Source: JAVKDP01 sp040222185 (GTDB taxonomy: Bacteria > Bacteroidota > Rhodothermia > Balneolales > Balneolaceae). Taken from it: a stretch of 64,000 nt of DNA. The notes under the pieces are model-generated. The model saw only the letters and a program-made list of their open reading frames with translations, did not search any database and had not been told where the DNA came from. The first letter of the stretch is position 1. The number at the start of each line of letters is the position of its first letter. Location of the stretch: assembly GCA_040222185.1 (NCBI GenBank), contig JAVKDP010000026.1, forward strand, positions 124,001 to 188,000, written 5' to 3'. The translations under genes were made by a program, and so were the position numbers. Positions 54,407 to 63,846 of this stretch are shown piece after piece.

Positions 54407-55762
54407 TTATAATTTGTTTACTTCGTCTTTAAATGCTTTTCCGCGGTGCTCGTAATCATCAAACATATCAAAAGAAGAACATGCAGGGCTTAGGAGTATA
54501 ACTTCTCCGCGTTTTGCTACTTTTTTTGCCAGTCGAACTGCATCACGCATAGTTTCTGCTGTTTCAAATTGAGGAGGAATACTCCCTAATTGCGCTTTAA
54601 TTCTATCTTTGGATTCTCCGATTGCAATTACTGTGTGAACTTTTTCCTCGATTTGCTCTATGAGTTCCGAGTAATCGTTGCCTTTATCTCTTCCGCCCAG
54701 GATTAAAGTCATCGGTACATTAAAGCTATCAAGGGCAAACCAGACCGCATTCACATTGGTTGCTTTGCTGTCGTTGATGTATTTGACACCATCTACAACC
54801 CGGGCTATTTCTAGCCTGTGTTCTACACCGGTAAAACCTTTTAAGCTTTCCCGAATAGCATCATTTTTAATTTCGGCAGCCCGGGCAGCTAGTGCTGCGG
54901 CTAAGCCGTTTTGGATGTTATGTTGACCTCGTAGTCCTATTTCGTACACTGGCATTAGGGTTTCTTCCTGGTTGTTGAATCTGAAGATGATTTGTTCGTT
55001 TCGTATGAAAGCGCCTTCAGGGACTTCGTTTTTGTTCGAAAATCCCCAAAGCTGCGGATAGCTTTCTTTAGTCCGTAGTTTTTCGACATGCTGTTTGATG
55101 AGCGGATCATCAAAGTTGAAAATGAACCAGTTATCGTTCGTCTGGTTCTCTGTAATTCTAAATTTCGACGCTGCGTAAGCCTCCAGGCTGTTTCCATACC
55201 TGTTCAGGTGATCTGGAGTAATGTTTAGCAGCACACTGATATTTGGTTTGAAGTCAGCGATATGATCAAGCTGAAAACTGCTAAGCTCAAGAATATGTGT
55301 TCCGGCAGCGTCTTCTACTTTTTCTGAAAATGCATAGCCAATATTTCCAGCAACCGAATATTCTTCATGAGCTGTTTCCCAGATGTGAGTTAACCATGAA
55401 GTAACTGTAGTTTTTCCATTACTACCCGTAACAGCAAGGATTTCCTGTTCAGTAAACCAGCTGGCAACCTCAATTTCAGAGTACACCTCTTTGCCTGATT
55501 TCAGATAATGTTGAACGATGGGAGCTTCAGTTGGTACTCCTGGGCTTAGCGCTATAAAATCACCGGCTTCAGCTTTTGCAGAGTGCCCATTTTCCTCAAA
55601 GTTGATAGCTTCTTTAGCTAATTTTTCCTTGCCAGTTGCTGAAATAGCTCCAAAATCAGACACAAAAACCTCAGCTCCTTTATGCTTAAGGAGAATAGCG
55701 ACAGCCACACCACTACGGGCTGCTCCAATCACGACGATATGTTTTCCATTAACTTCTATCAT
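54407..55762 (-). CDS. murD: UDP-N-acetylmuramoyl-L-alanine-D-glutamate ligase
   Basis: Adds D-glutamate to UDP-MurNAc-Ala, 451 residues. KHIVVIGAARSGVAVAILL is the Rossmann-like start, ALSPGVPTEAPIV follows, AVTGSNGKTTVTSWLTHIW (about 112) binds ATP, LELSSFQLD and NITPDHLNRY are conserved, and NDSKATNVNAVWFALDSF (about 312) is the MurD-specific part. 4-base overlap with mraY and 15 bases before ftsW. Confidence 0.97.
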   Translation of the reverse strand: MIEVNGKHIVVIGAARSGVAVAILLKHKGAEVFVSDFGAISATGKEKLAKEAINFEENGHSAKAEAGDFIALSPGVPTEAPIVQHYLKSGKEVYSEIEVASWFTEQEILAVTGSNGKTTVTSWLTHIWETAHEEYSVAGNIGYAFSEKVEDAAGTHILELSSFQLDHIADFKPNISVLLNITPDHLNRYGNSLEAYAASKFRITENQTNDNWFIFNFDDPLIKQHVEKLRTKESYPQLWGFSNKNEVPEGAFIRNEQIIFRFNNQEETLMPVYEIGLRGQHNIQNGLAAALAARAAEIKNDAIRESLKGFTGVEHRLEIARVVDGVKYINDSKATNVNAVWFALDSFNVPMTLILGGRDKGNDYSELIEQIEEKVHTVIAIGESKDRIKAQLGSIPPQFETAETMRDAVRLAKKVAKRGEVILLSPACSSFDMFDDYEHRGKAFKDEVNKL

Positions 55763-56895
55763 CGGATTTTGAGGGTTAGTAAACTTATCAGGCCAAGAAG
55801 AACAGTGATAATCCAGAAACGAACTACGATCTTTTGTTCTGACCAGCCTTTCTTTTCAAAGTGGTGGTGAATTGGTGCCATTAAGAATATCCGGCGCCCT
55901 TCTCCATATCTCTTCTTGGTGTATTTGAAATATGTGGTCTGCATAATCACAGAAATGGTCTCGAAAAAGAACACACCACAAATAAAGGGGAGTAGAAGCT
56001 CTTTATGCAGCATTAATCCCAGCGCTCCAAAAGCCCCACCAATTGCCAGGGAACCTGTGTCTCCCATAAAAACAGATGCAGGGTTGGTATTATACCAGAG
56101 GAAACCCATGCAAGCTCCAACTAATGCGGCACAGAAAATGGTTAGTTCACCAGCTCCGGGCAAATACATAATGTCCAGGAATCCGGAGAAATCGACACGA
56201 CCGGATACGTACGCAAAAATTGCAAATACAAAACCGCAAATGGCAGAAATCCCTGAAGCCAGTCCATCCAGTCCATCCGTTAAATTCGTGGCATTACTAA
56301 CAGCGGTAATTACAAATACTGCTACTGGCAGGTAAATTGCCCATCCCCACTGTTCACCAAAAAAAGCATAATCGATATTCAAATCTTTGGCGAATGGAAC
56401 CGTAGAAAGTGTGTTAAAGAGCTCAAAATCAGGGTGGAAGTAAAGCACTGAACCAACAACCAATCCAACTAATACCTGGCCAACTACCTTAAAACGCCCA
56501 GCTAGCCCACTCTTATCTTTCTTAACTACTTTGATGTAATCATCTATGAAGCCAACAATACCTAGTGATAACATCACAAAGATGATGAGCCAGCCATAAA
56601 TACTATCCATCTTTATAAAAAGAAGCGAAGGAATAAGTGTGGCAAGGAGAATGATTACACCACCCATAGATGGTGTTCCTTTTTTCTCAATATGATGATC
56701 AAGGCCAATATCTTCACGGATTACTTCTTTAAGCTGCATCTTACTGAGCCATTTTATAATCCTTCGTCCAATAATCAGGCTAATAAGCAAAGAGGTAACA
56801 GCAGCAAACCCGGTTCTAGTTGAAATGAATGCCATAGCACTCGCGCCAGGGAATTCATACATATTCTCAAGCCAGGCAAATAGTTCGTATAACAT
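55759..56895 (-). CDS. mraY: Phospho-MurNAc-pentapeptide translocase MraY
   Basis: Makes lipid I by moving phospho-MurNAc-pentapeptide to undecaprenyl phosphate; 378 residues with about ten helices. KKGTPSMGGVIILLATLIP, VGFIDDYIKVVKKDKSGL (DDxx motif, about 117), NATNLTDGLDGLASG (about 205) and APIHHHFEKKGWSEQKIV (His-rich loop) are the invariant MraY features. The gene overlaps murE by 1 base (ATG in TAATG). Confidence 0.97.
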   Translation of the reverse strand: MLYELFAWLENMYEFPGASAMAFISTRTGFAAVTSLLISLIIGRRIIKWLSKMQLKEVIREDIGLDHHIEKKGTPSMGGVIILLATLIPSLLFIKMDSIYGWLIIFVMLSLGIVGFIDDYIKVVKKDKSGLAGRFKVVGQVLVGLVVGSVLYFHPDFELFNTLSTVPFAKDLNIDYAFFGEQWGWAIYLPVAVFVITAVSNATNLTDGLDGLASGISAICGFVFAIFAYVSGRVDFSGFLDIMYLPGAGELTIFCAALVGACMGFLWYNTNPASVFMGDTGSLAIGGAFGALGLMLHKELLLPFICGVFFFETISVIMQTTYFKYTKKRYGEGRRIFLMAPIHHHFEKKGWSEQKIVVRFWIITVLLGLISLLTLKIR

Positions 56896-58346
56896 TAGTT
56901 GCCCTCCTTATTTATGAGTGCATCTTTTGCAATTACCCGGTCATCAAATGGATGCTTGGTTCCCTGAATATCCTGGTAATCTTCGTGTCCTTTTCCCGCA
57001 ATCAGTACAATGTCTTTGGTATCGGCTTCATTGATTGCTTTTCGAATCGCTTCTTCACGGTTTGTAACACTTTTAACATTGGTCAGGTCATCAAAACCAT
57101 TTAATATGTCAGTTATGATGAGGTCAGGATTTTCGAACCTCGGATTATCACTGGTTACAAAAATCTTATCGGCGTATGCTTCAGCAGCCTTAGCCATTTC
57201 GGGGCGTTTTGTAGCATCACGATCTCCACCAGCACCAAATACTGCAAATAACTTTTGATCGGAGTCTTTCAGAGCAGAGAGGGTAGAAAGAACATTTCTC
57301 AGGGCATCCGGTGTGTGAGCATAATCAACAATCACTAGCGGAGCATTTTCAGCAGGAACAGTTTCCATTCTGCCGGAAGCGCCTGTGGAAGTTCTAAGGG
57401 CGTTGGCAATTTCTGAGGCTTCAAGCCCCAATGCTTTACAGATTAAAAAAGCCTGTGCTACATTATAAGCATTGAACTCTCCGACTAAAGGAGTTTGAAT
57501 AAGAGTGCCATCAACAAGGAGAGTTAACCCATCCACGGAGTTAGACCGGATCTGGTTTTTCTCAGAGTGGAATCTGAAAAGAATATTCTTAGCGTGACTT
57601 TTTGAAGTCATAAATTCGCCATAGCTATCATCTACATTAATGATTGCAGAAGAAGTAGAAGGTAGACTATTAAATAAGAGCTGCTTTGCTCTTGCATATT
57701 CTTCAATAGTACTATGGTAGTCGAGATGGTCATGACTTAAGTTTGTATAAGCGGCTACTTCAAAGTTAAAACCAGACACTCTTGATTGTGCCAGGGCATG
57801 AGAAGAAACTTCCATAACCAAAAACTCGGAACCTGCTTCAACCATCGCTTTCATATCACTAGCGAGTTCAATCGGGTCTGAAGTAGTTAAAGAACTTGAA
57901 ACCTCTTCATCAATAATTCTTTTTGAGACGGTTCCCAATAATGAAGCTTTTTTACCAGCCTGGGAAAGAATTTGATATACAAGAGTAGCGGTAGTCGTTT
58001 TACCATTAGTACCTGTAATCCCTACAATGCGAAGGCCTTTAGCTGGGTTACCGGCAAAAGCCTGGGCCAATTTTCCAAGTATGCTACGTGTATCTTCGAC
58101 TTCCAATACGCACACACCTTCTGCATCGGTATAGTACGATTCTTCACAAATCAGAACTTTAGCTCCCCGATAAATAGCATCTTCTAAAAACAAGTGTCCA
58201 TCCACCTCAGTGCCTCGAACGGCTATAAATACAGATCCTTCAGTAACATCACGTGAATTCTGGAAAATGCTCGTAATCTCTCCATCAGGTTTCGTACGCG
58301 AAACATGAAGGGGGTTAACAAGTTCTATGAGTTCGTGGATATTCAA
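56895..58346 (-). CDS. murE: UDP-N-acetylmuramyl-tripeptide synthetase MurE
   Basis: Adds the third residue (meso-diaminopimelate or lysine) to UDP-MurNAc-Ala-Glu; 483 residues. SRDVTEGSVFIAVRGTEVDGHLF (about 31), GITGTNGKTTTATLVYQIL (about 108), MEVSSHALAQSRV and DYAHTPDALRNVLS (about 335) are present, and TSDNPRFENPDLI is the DNPR motif (about 400) that favours meso-diaminopimelate. murF, which usually follows murE, is absent; mraY starts immediately at the murE stop. Confidence 0.97.
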   Translation of the reverse strand: MNIHELIELVNPLHVSRTKPDGEITSIFQNSRDVTEGSVFIAVRGTEVDGHLFLEDAIYRGAKVLICEESYYTDAEGVCVLEVEDTRSILGKLAQAFAGNPAKGLRIVGITGTNGKTTTATLVYQILSQAGKKASLLGTVSKRIIDEEVSSSLTTSDPIELASDMKAMVEAGSEFLVMEVSSHALAQSRVSGFNFEVAAYTNLSHDHLDYHSTIEEYARAKQLLFNSLPSTSSAIINVDDSYGEFMTSKSHAKNILFRFHSEKNQIRSNSVDGLTLLVDGTLIQTPLVGEFNAYNVAQAFLICKALGLEASEIANALRTSTGASGRMETVPAENAPLVIVDYAHTPDALRNVLSTLSALKDSDQKLFAVFGAGGDRDATKRPEMAKAAEAYADKIFVTSDNPRFENPDLIITDILNGFDDLTNVKSVTNREEAIRKAINEADTKDIVLIAGKGHEDYQDIQGTKHPFDDRVIAKDALINKEGN

Positions 58347-58347
58347 A

Positions 58348-60507
58348 TTATTCTTTTAATCCTGCGGTTATCGTTTCAAATGATCTGGATCTACCCCTGA
58401 TAGTGATTTCACCACCTTTTCGCATCATTTCTCCAGCTTTGGGGAATTGAGCGAATACAGTTCCAGAACCAACTTTGGTAACTTCTAGTCCTAGCGAGGT
58501 AAGGAGATTGGTTGCATTTCTCATATTCATCCCATTCAGATCAGGGATTTGAGCAAAACCTTCTCTTACGCTTGCACTATCAATCGGGGCATAGGTTTCC
58601 GAAAGAATGATGGAAATTTTTTCTCCGGCAACTAATTGTGTTCCAGCTACCGGGTTTTGTTCTTTTACATAGCCATCTTTTCCGGAAACCAGGAATTCCA
58701 TATTCAATTTGTTGAGAATCTCTTTAGCCTGGGTTACCGGCAACCCTTCTACGAATGGAACATGAGCAAAGAGTTCAGCTTCATTTTCGTCAGCAATCAT
58801 TTGTCGTTCCAGGTCACCGTCCAATCCGGCAATTCTTGTAGCAACTTGTCGGAAAATAGGCCCTGCCGTATAACCTCCATATCCCACAGGCTTTGGTTCG
58901 TCAAGCAGGATAAAACAAACATATTTGGGATCTTCAACCGGGAAGAATCCAACAAATGAACCTCTGTAATTATTGGTATATCTTCCGTTTACTACTTTCT
59001 TAGCGGTTCCGGTTTTCCCCGCAATTCTTAAACCATCAACTTGTGCTAAATCTCCCGTTCCCGAGTCAGACACAACACTCTCAAAGATTGGTAAGAGCTC
59101 ATCTAACGTTCGTTTCTTAGCTACCCTCCTTATTTCCACAGGCTCGTGTTGGGATACAGTATTGCCATTAGCATCTTCAATACGATCTACGATATAAGGG
59201 CGCATGAGTAACCCGTCGTTTGCAAAAGCGGAATAAGCCTGGGCGGTTTGAATAGGGGTAGCAAGAAGTTCATAACCATGCGACATCCAGGGTAAACTCA
59301 CTAAACTCCAATCATACGGTTTAGCCATTCTTCCGCTTTCTTCTCCGGCTATATCCACATATGTAGGGGTGCCAAATCCTAGGTTTCTCGCATACTGGTA
59401 AAATTCATCATTGTCTAACCGCATTGCAATTTCAGCGGTTGCCACATTCGAAGATTGCTGCATTACTTCCTGGAAATTCATATTTCCAAGCGGGTCATGA
59501 TCTCTTAAAGTTAAGCCGTGGATTACAACCTCACCATCTTCAGGAGTTTCAAAAATCTCGTCAAAATCGACTTTATCCTGTTCTACAGCAGCAATTGCAG
59601 TAACAAGTTTGAATGTGGAGCCTGGTTCCACCATATCAGAAATAGCAAAATTGCGTCGATTTATATCGTCATCGTTTCCTGGGAAATTCGGATCAAAAGT
59701 CGGGTAGTTAGCCAGGGCTTTAATTGCACCTGTTTTAGGATCCATAATTACAGCAGTCCCATAGTTGGCACTAAACTTTTCAACTCCCGCTTTTAATTCG
59801 TCCTCAAGTATGGCTTGTATATAAGCGTCAATTGTAGTGTGTAGCGAATAGCCTTCCTGGGGAAGTTTTTTGGGTGCACCAACATATTCGGATACATTTC
59901 CAAATGGATCTTTCCGGACTTGCCTTACTCCATCAATTCCAGCAAGTTCGGTGTTATAAAAGGATTCAATTCCGATTCTACCCTGCATATTGTGATTTAC
60001 GAAACCTAGCGAATGGGAAGCCAGGGAACCAAAAGTATATTTTCTACGGAAGTTTCCTTCGATGATTACTCCTTTGATCCCTAAAGCGTCAATTTCATCC
60101 TTTACACCAGCACTTAGGTTTTTACCTAATACCACATAACGAGACCTGGAAGGTGCAGAATCAACTTTATCGAGATAAAAAGAGCCTGGTTTTAAAGTAA
60201 GCGAACCAAGCTTGGTAGTAAGCTCAACGATTTGATCACGGGTGAGTCCTGGAATTTTCGGATCCAATGATATTTGGTAATCTACTGCGTTGGTAGCAAG
60301 TAACGTTCCGTTTTTATCGTAGATATTGCCTCGTTGAGCAGGAATAGGAACGTAGTCAATGGCTTGTTGACTCCAGAGTTCACGTAACCCTTCACCCTCT
60401 ACATAATTAATACGGAATAGCTGAAAGGCCAGGGCACAAGGGAGTAGAAACACTAATCCCAGTACAATGAACATTCGGCTTAATATGGCGGTACGATATT
60501 CTGTCAT
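58348..60507 (-). CDS. ftsI: Division transpeptidase FtsI (PBP3) with two PASTA domains
   Basis: Septal cross-linking enzyme, 719 residues. One N-terminal helix (about 10-30) precedes the pedestal domain and a transpeptidase domain with EPGSTFKLVTA (SxxK, about 300), QQSSNVATAEIA (SxN) and AGKTGTAKKV (KTG, about 500). After it come two PASTA repeats (FVEGLPVTQAKEILNKLNM, then IPDLNGMNMRNATNLLTSLGL), which place it closer to PASTA-containing PBPs of Bacteroidota than to the E. coli protein without PASTA. It overlaps ftsL by 4 bases. Confidence 0.96.
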   Translation of the reverse strand: MTEYRTAILSRMFIVLGLVFLLPCALAFQLFRINYVEGEGLRELWSQQAIDYVPIPAQRGNIYDKNGTLLATNAVDYQISLDPKIPGLTRDQIVELTTKLGSLTLKPGSFYLDKVDSAPSRSRYVVLGKNLSAGVKDEIDALGIKGVIIEGNFRRKYTFGSLASHSLGFVNHNMQGRIGIESFYNTELAGIDGVRQVRKDPFGNVSEYVGAPKKLPQEGYSLHTTIDAYIQAILEDELKAGVEKFSANYGTAVIMDPKTGAIKALANYPTFDPNFPGNDDDINRRNFAISDMVEPGSTFKLVTAIAAVEQDKVDFDEIFETPEDGEVVIHGLTLRDHDPLGNMNFQEVMQQSSNVATAEIAMRLDNDEFYQYARNLGFGTPTYVDIAGEESGRMAKPYDWSLVSLPWMSHGYELLATPIQTAQAYSAFANDGLLMRPYIVDRIEDANGNTVSQHEPVEIRRVAKKRTLDELLPIFESVVSDSGTGDLAQVDGLRIAGKTGTAKKVVNGRYTNNYRGSFVGFFPVEDPKYVCFILLDEPKPVGYGGYTAGPIFRQVATRIAGLDGDLERQMIADENEAELFAHVPFVEGLPVTQAKEILNKLNMEFLVSGKDGYVKEQNPVAGTQLVAGEKISIILSETYAPIDSASVREGFAQIPDLNGMNMRNATNLLTSLGLEVTKVGSGTVFAQFPKAGEMMRKGGEITIRGRSRSFETITAGLKE

Positions 60508-60920
60508 TCTTCTACTGTAATGACTTTATCGGCGGGGCCACCATTTTCAAACCCTTGTTCTTTAGCCTTCTGATAGATTTCAGCAGGCCCAACCATCCGG
60601 TCGTATTGCAACTTAAGCTCGTCATGTTGTTGACGAGCTTTATTGTACTCTTTTTCAAGCATTTGTACTTCCTGCAGTAGCTTTTGAGTAGCAAATACAT
60701 GAGTCAGATAAGCAAATCCAAAAATTCCAATTATGATGGTCGCAAGAATAACTTTCCCAGGTTTTAGCCTTGGAAAACCGGATCCTTCCGAATTCATCTT
60801 TTTGTTATTTCTGCTCTTAGCCTTTTTGGCTTTTGGAGGTGAAGATGCTATGTCTGGTTTGGGGACTTTTCGAAGGTTGGGCTTTATTTCACGACGCTTG
60901 AGCGGGGACTGAACCATCAT
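60504..60920 (-). CDS. ftsL: FtsL-like division protein
   Basis: A 138-residue bitopic protein with a long basic cytoplasmic tail (about 1-52, rich in Lys/Pro), one membrane helix (VILATIIIGIFGFAYLTHVF, about 56-76) and a short coiled coil (LLQEVQMLEKEYNKARQQ). The family is poorly conserved and I identify it from topology and position between rsmH and ftsI. In the FtsQLB complex it activates FtsW-FtsI. 4-base overlaps on both sides. Confidence 0.82.
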   Translation of the reverse strand: MMVQSPLKRREIKPNLRKVPKPDIASSPPKAKKAKSRNNKKMNSEGSGFPRLKPGKVILATIIIGIFGFAYLTHVFATQKLLQEVQMLEKEYNKARQQHDELKLQYDRMVGPAEIYQKAKEQGFENGGPADKVITVEE

Positions 60921-61843
60921 GAGCCTGTTCCTTCTGTTTTTTCGGCGACCCGAAGTTTAGCGCTTCGGGAGGCGGGGTTTACGGATATCTCGTCATCGGA
61001 TGGGATAATAATCTGCTTGTTTACAGAAGTTAGTGGGGAGATGACGTTACCGTAAAAGTCTTTCTCTACTTTGCCGTCAAAGTTGCCGGCTTTAAAAAAT
61101 CGTTTAACCAGTCGGTCTTCCAAAGAGTGATAAGACATCACTACTAGTCGACCACCGGGTTTTAGAACTTCATGTGATTGCTCAAGCACATTCTTAAGCA
61201 TTTCGAGCTCTCTGTTTACTTCAATCCTAATTCCCTGGAAAACACGAGCCAGTGATTTCACTTCAAACTTTCCGCTAACTACACTGGAGATTACTTTTCT
61301 AAGTTCGCCTGTAGTTTCAATAGGTCGGGCTTCAATAATAGTTTTTGCAATAAGCCTGCTCCCGCGTTCTTCCCCATAATGAAAGATCACATCACGAAGA
61401 GCTTCATAATCGTATTCGTTGACAACCTGGTACGCAGAAATACCAGTTAGATTTCCCATTCGCATATCTAATGGTCCATCTTCCTGGAAGCTGAATCCTC
61501 GTTCGCCTTCCTTTATTTGGTGTGTTGAAACACCTAAATCCAAAAGGATTCCGGAAACCTGACCATGTACTTGGGGAGGTAATAGAGTTGTCAGGTAGCC
61601 GAAATTGCCTTTTAAAATCTTAAATCTCTCATCTTCACCGATACGGGCTACAGCAGCAGCAATAGCTTCATCATCCTGATCGATAGCAAAAAGCTGCCCG
61701 TTTTCTCCAAGATGCGAGAGAATTTCTTTAGAATGTCCGCCACCACCTAAGGTGCCGTCTATATATATACCATCCTCTTCGATATTGAGGCCGTTCATAC
61801 ATTCCTGCAACATAACGGGGATATGCTCATGATATGTAGGCAT
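60917..61843 (-). CDS. rsmH: 16S rRNA (cytosine-1402-N4)-methyltransferase RsmH
   Basis: Methylates C1402 in the ribosomal P site using SAM, 308 residues. I start at ATG 61843 (MPTYHEHIPVMLQECM), 1 base after the mraZ stop; ATG 61855 lies inside mraZ. DGTLGGGGHSKEIL (about 29) is the SAM-binding loop, LLDLGVSTHQI and GFSFQEDGPLDMRMG the family signatures, and YHSLEDRLVKRFF near residue 226. Also known as MraW. Confidence 0.97.
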   Translation of the reverse strand: MPTYHEHIPVMLQECMNGLNIEEDGIYIDGTLGGGGHSKEILSHLGENGQLFAIDQDDEAIAAAVARIGEDERFKILKGNFGYLTTLLPPQVHGQVSGILLDLGVSTHQIKEGERGFSFQEDGPLDMRMGNLTGISAYQVVNEYDYEALRDVIFHYGEERGSRLIAKTIIEARPIETTGELRKVISSVVSGKFEVKSLARVFQGIRIEVNRELEMLKNVLEQSHEVLKPGGRLVVMSYHSLEDRLVKRFFKAGNFDGKVEKDFYGNVISPLTSVNKQIIIPSDDEISVNPASRSAKLRVAEKTEGTGS

Positions 61844-61844
61844 A

Positions 61845-62315
61845 CTAATCAGCATCGGTTTGCGAGCCGCCTCCCATTACTTGTTCAAAAATCTGTTCAA
61901 AAGCATCCGAATCCAGATTTTCATCTGCTTCATTTAGCTTGGCGGGTGACCAAATCTCGATGTATTGCCCCATACCAATAAATACTGCTTTAGAATCAAT
62001 TCCAGCGAATGCGGTATGATCTGTGGGGATAGCAATACGATTTTGTTTGTCGAGGGCTACGTCTTCTGCCCAGCGAAGAAAATTCCGTTTAGCAATACGG
62101 CCGTCGCGGGAGAAATTATTGGCGCGTTGAGAAAGGGCTTCTTCAACGTTTTGCCATTCGTTTTCGGGATAAAGATAGAGACAACCTTCTAATCCACGAA
62201 CAATTACGAAGCGATCCTGTGCGGAAGGGCTAAGCACTTTGCGCATCTTAGCTGGGAAAGAAATACGTCCTTTCTCATCTATACTATGCTCATATTGTCC
62301 TTTAAAACTATACAC
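61845..62315 (-). CDS. mraZ: Transcriptional regulator and dcw-cluster repressor MraZ
   Basis: AbrB-like DNA-binding protein, 156 residues with the GTG start at 62313-62315 (VYSFKGQYEHSIDEKGRI is the family N-terminus). The longer frame from GTG 62381 begins inside the MraZ boxes and translates the operator, so it is not used. Two SpoVT/AbrB-like halves are present (SIDEKGRISFPAKMRK and ALDKQNRIAIPTDHTAF). It binds the three boxes in its own promoter to repress the cluster. Confidence 0.94.
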   Translation of the reverse strand: MYSFKGQYEHSIDEKGRISFPAKMRKVLSPSAQDRFVIVRGLEGCLYLYPENEWQNVEEALSQRANNFSRDGRIAKRNFLRWAEDVALDKQNRIAIPTDHTAFAGIDSKAVFIGMGQYIEIWSPAKLNEADENLDSDAFEQIFEQVMGGGSQTDAD

Positions 62316-62365
62316 GATTCCCGTAGCGTGGATTAAGATTGCTAAAATGTGAAATTTGAGAAAGT

Positions 62366-62421
62366 CCCCACCTTCTCCCACTTCACCCCATAATGTACCC
62401 TAATTTGCCACAATGTGTCAA
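62366..62421 (-). promoter_or_regulatory. mraZ promoter with three MraZ boxes
   Basis: Minus strand. The -35 is TTGACA (62416-62421), the -10-like TACATT (62392-62397), spacing 18. Immediately downstream three direct repeats of TGGG[G/A] lie at 62386-62390, 62376-62380 and 62366-62370, exactly 10 bases apart, which is the known MraZ-box pattern. Position over the transcription start fits autorepression. Confidence 0.85.
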
Positions 62422-62687
62422 GAAAATTCCACTATGTACCTAAATTTATTTTTTGGACGCCTAATAAGGTGTTTCTTCAAAAAGGAGAGAGGCAAAAGAG
62501 TGTTTAGAATTTCAGAGTAGACAGATCGATTCTATCACCGAATTACTAAGATCTTTTTTCTGGAGCAAGGCTGTTTCTGAGATGATTACCGTAAAAGCCA
62601 GAAAGAGTATTTATCGGCATGTTTTCTGAGCAAGCAAAACCAAATTATACTCATTGATACATATAGTTGAATTGAGAAACTACAAGT
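62422..62687. other. Gene-free stretch between metX and mraZ
   Basis: No gene, terminator or repeat I can support. A 24-codon frame on the minus strand has no support. The mraZ promoter lies at its high-information edge. Confidence 0.5.
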
Positions 62688-63734
62688 TCAGATTGTTTGA
62701 GTAACTCTTTTCTTTTTCAAAAACCTTCTCAAGTGTTCGTTAATTTGGTCAAACTCTATCAGGAAAGCATCGTGTCCATATACAGAAGATATTTCCTGGT
62801 ACTCCGCAGCTGGGATTAGTTTAGCTAGTTCTTTTTGTTCAAAAGTAGGGTAGAGGATATCAGAGTTAATCCCTATTACTAATACAGGAATGGTGAGTTT
62901 TTCAAGTACCTCTTTAAAAGAACCTCGTCCCCTGGAGACATCATGGGTATCCATAGATTTAGTAAGGCGATCATAAGTAATGGCATCAAATCGGTTTACT
63001 AATTTCTGTCCCTGGTATTGTAAGTAGGATTCCACTTCAAAAATGTTCTTGTCCGTATTAACATCACGCTGGAATTTCTGGATATAGTTTTGTGGGGTTC
63101 TATAGGTAATCATAGCCATGGCACGAGCTGCTGCAAGACCATCAGCAGGTGGATTGTCCTTTTCATAGTACCCATTATTCCAAATCGGATCAGCATATAG
63201 CGCCATTCTTTGAGCATGACTTATACCAATAGACCAGGGAGTATGAGATTTTCCCATCGCTACAAAACAAGCAGATTTAACTCGTTGATCCATTATGGTG
63301 AATTCAAGAGCAACCATTCCGCCCATAGAACTTCCCAGGATGAGTTCAATTCCTGAAATCTGAAGCTCATCGAGTAAACGTTGTTGGAATCGAACGATGT
63401 CCCGAATACTAAACACCGGAAAATTGCCACTATAGGGCTCATTTGTTTTTGGGTTTACAGACCAGGGGCCAACAGACCCATAACAGCTCCCGGGAATATT
63501 CATACATATCACAAAATGCTTTTCCAGGTCAACAGGGCTGCCGGAAGCAAAAAAGCCGGGGAACCAATCTTCAAGATCAGAACTACCGGTGAGTGCATGA
63601 ATAACAAGTATCACATTATCCTTTTTGGCGTTGAGCGAACCCCATGTTTGGTAAGCTACTTCAGGGTTTTTAAGCTCAAATCCCGATTCTGTGATGAATG
63701 ATGTTTCGTAAATGCGTTTTTTTAATTCGCTCAT
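62688..63734 (-). CDS. metX: Homoserine O-acetyltransferase MetX
   Basis: Acetylates (or succinylates) homoserine in methionine synthesis, cytoplasmic, 348 residues from ATG 63734 (MSELKKRIYETSFITESGFEL); the longer frame to 63815 runs through a hairpin and is not used. An alpha/beta hydrolase fold: ALTGSSDLEDWFPG, GSSMGGMVALEF (Ser about 147), INSDILYP (Asp) and SVYGHDAFLIE (His about 329). The acyl group cannot be told from sequence alone by eye. Downstream of an OsmC gene and a two-hairpin leader. Confidence 0.95.
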   Translation of the reverse strand: MSELKKRIYETSFITESGFELKNPEVAYQTWGSLNAKKDNVILVIHALTGSSDLEDWFPGFFASGSPVDLEKHFVICMNIPGSCYGSVGPWSVNPKTNEPYSGNFPVFSIRDIVRFQQRLLDELQISGIELILGSSMGGMVALEFTIMDQRVKSACFVAMGKSHTPWSIGISHAQRMALYADPIWNNGYYEKDNPPADGLAAARAMAMITYRTPQNYIQKFQRDVNTDKNIFEVESYLQYQGQKLVNRFDAITYDRLTKSMDTHDVSRGRGSFKEVLEKLTIPVLVIGINSDILYPTFEQKELAKLIPAAEYQEISSVYGHDAFLIEFDQINEHLRRFLKKKRVTQTI

Positions 63735-63773
63735 ATAGGGGTTTATATTATCTATCAATACACAAGACAACCC

Positions 63774-63834
63774 AGCCGGGTTAAAAAGATTACCCGGCTG
63801 AACTATCAGTGCCATTCGTTGCTACTGCGACGAA
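63774..63834 (-). promoter_or_regulatory. Two tandem hairpins between osmC-like gene and metX
   Basis: Minus strand: TTCGTCGC-AGTA-GCAACGAA (63815-63834, one mismatch) followed by AGCCGGGT-AATCTTTTTA-ACCCGGCT (63774-63799, perfect 8-bp stem). No T tract follows the second stem, so it is not a standard terminator. It may be a leader structure for metX or a processed 3' end of the upstream gene. Confidence 0.5.
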
Positions 63835-63846
63835 TGAGTGAGTATT

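Noticed and set aside
62316..62381. Long mraZ start at GTG 62381
   Set aside because: The extra residues translate the MraZ boxes and leader; the family N-terminus begins at GTG 62313-62315.
63735..63815. Long metX start at 63815
   Set aside because: The extension runs through a perfect hairpin and lacks similarity to MetX; ATG 63734 gives the normal 348 residues.
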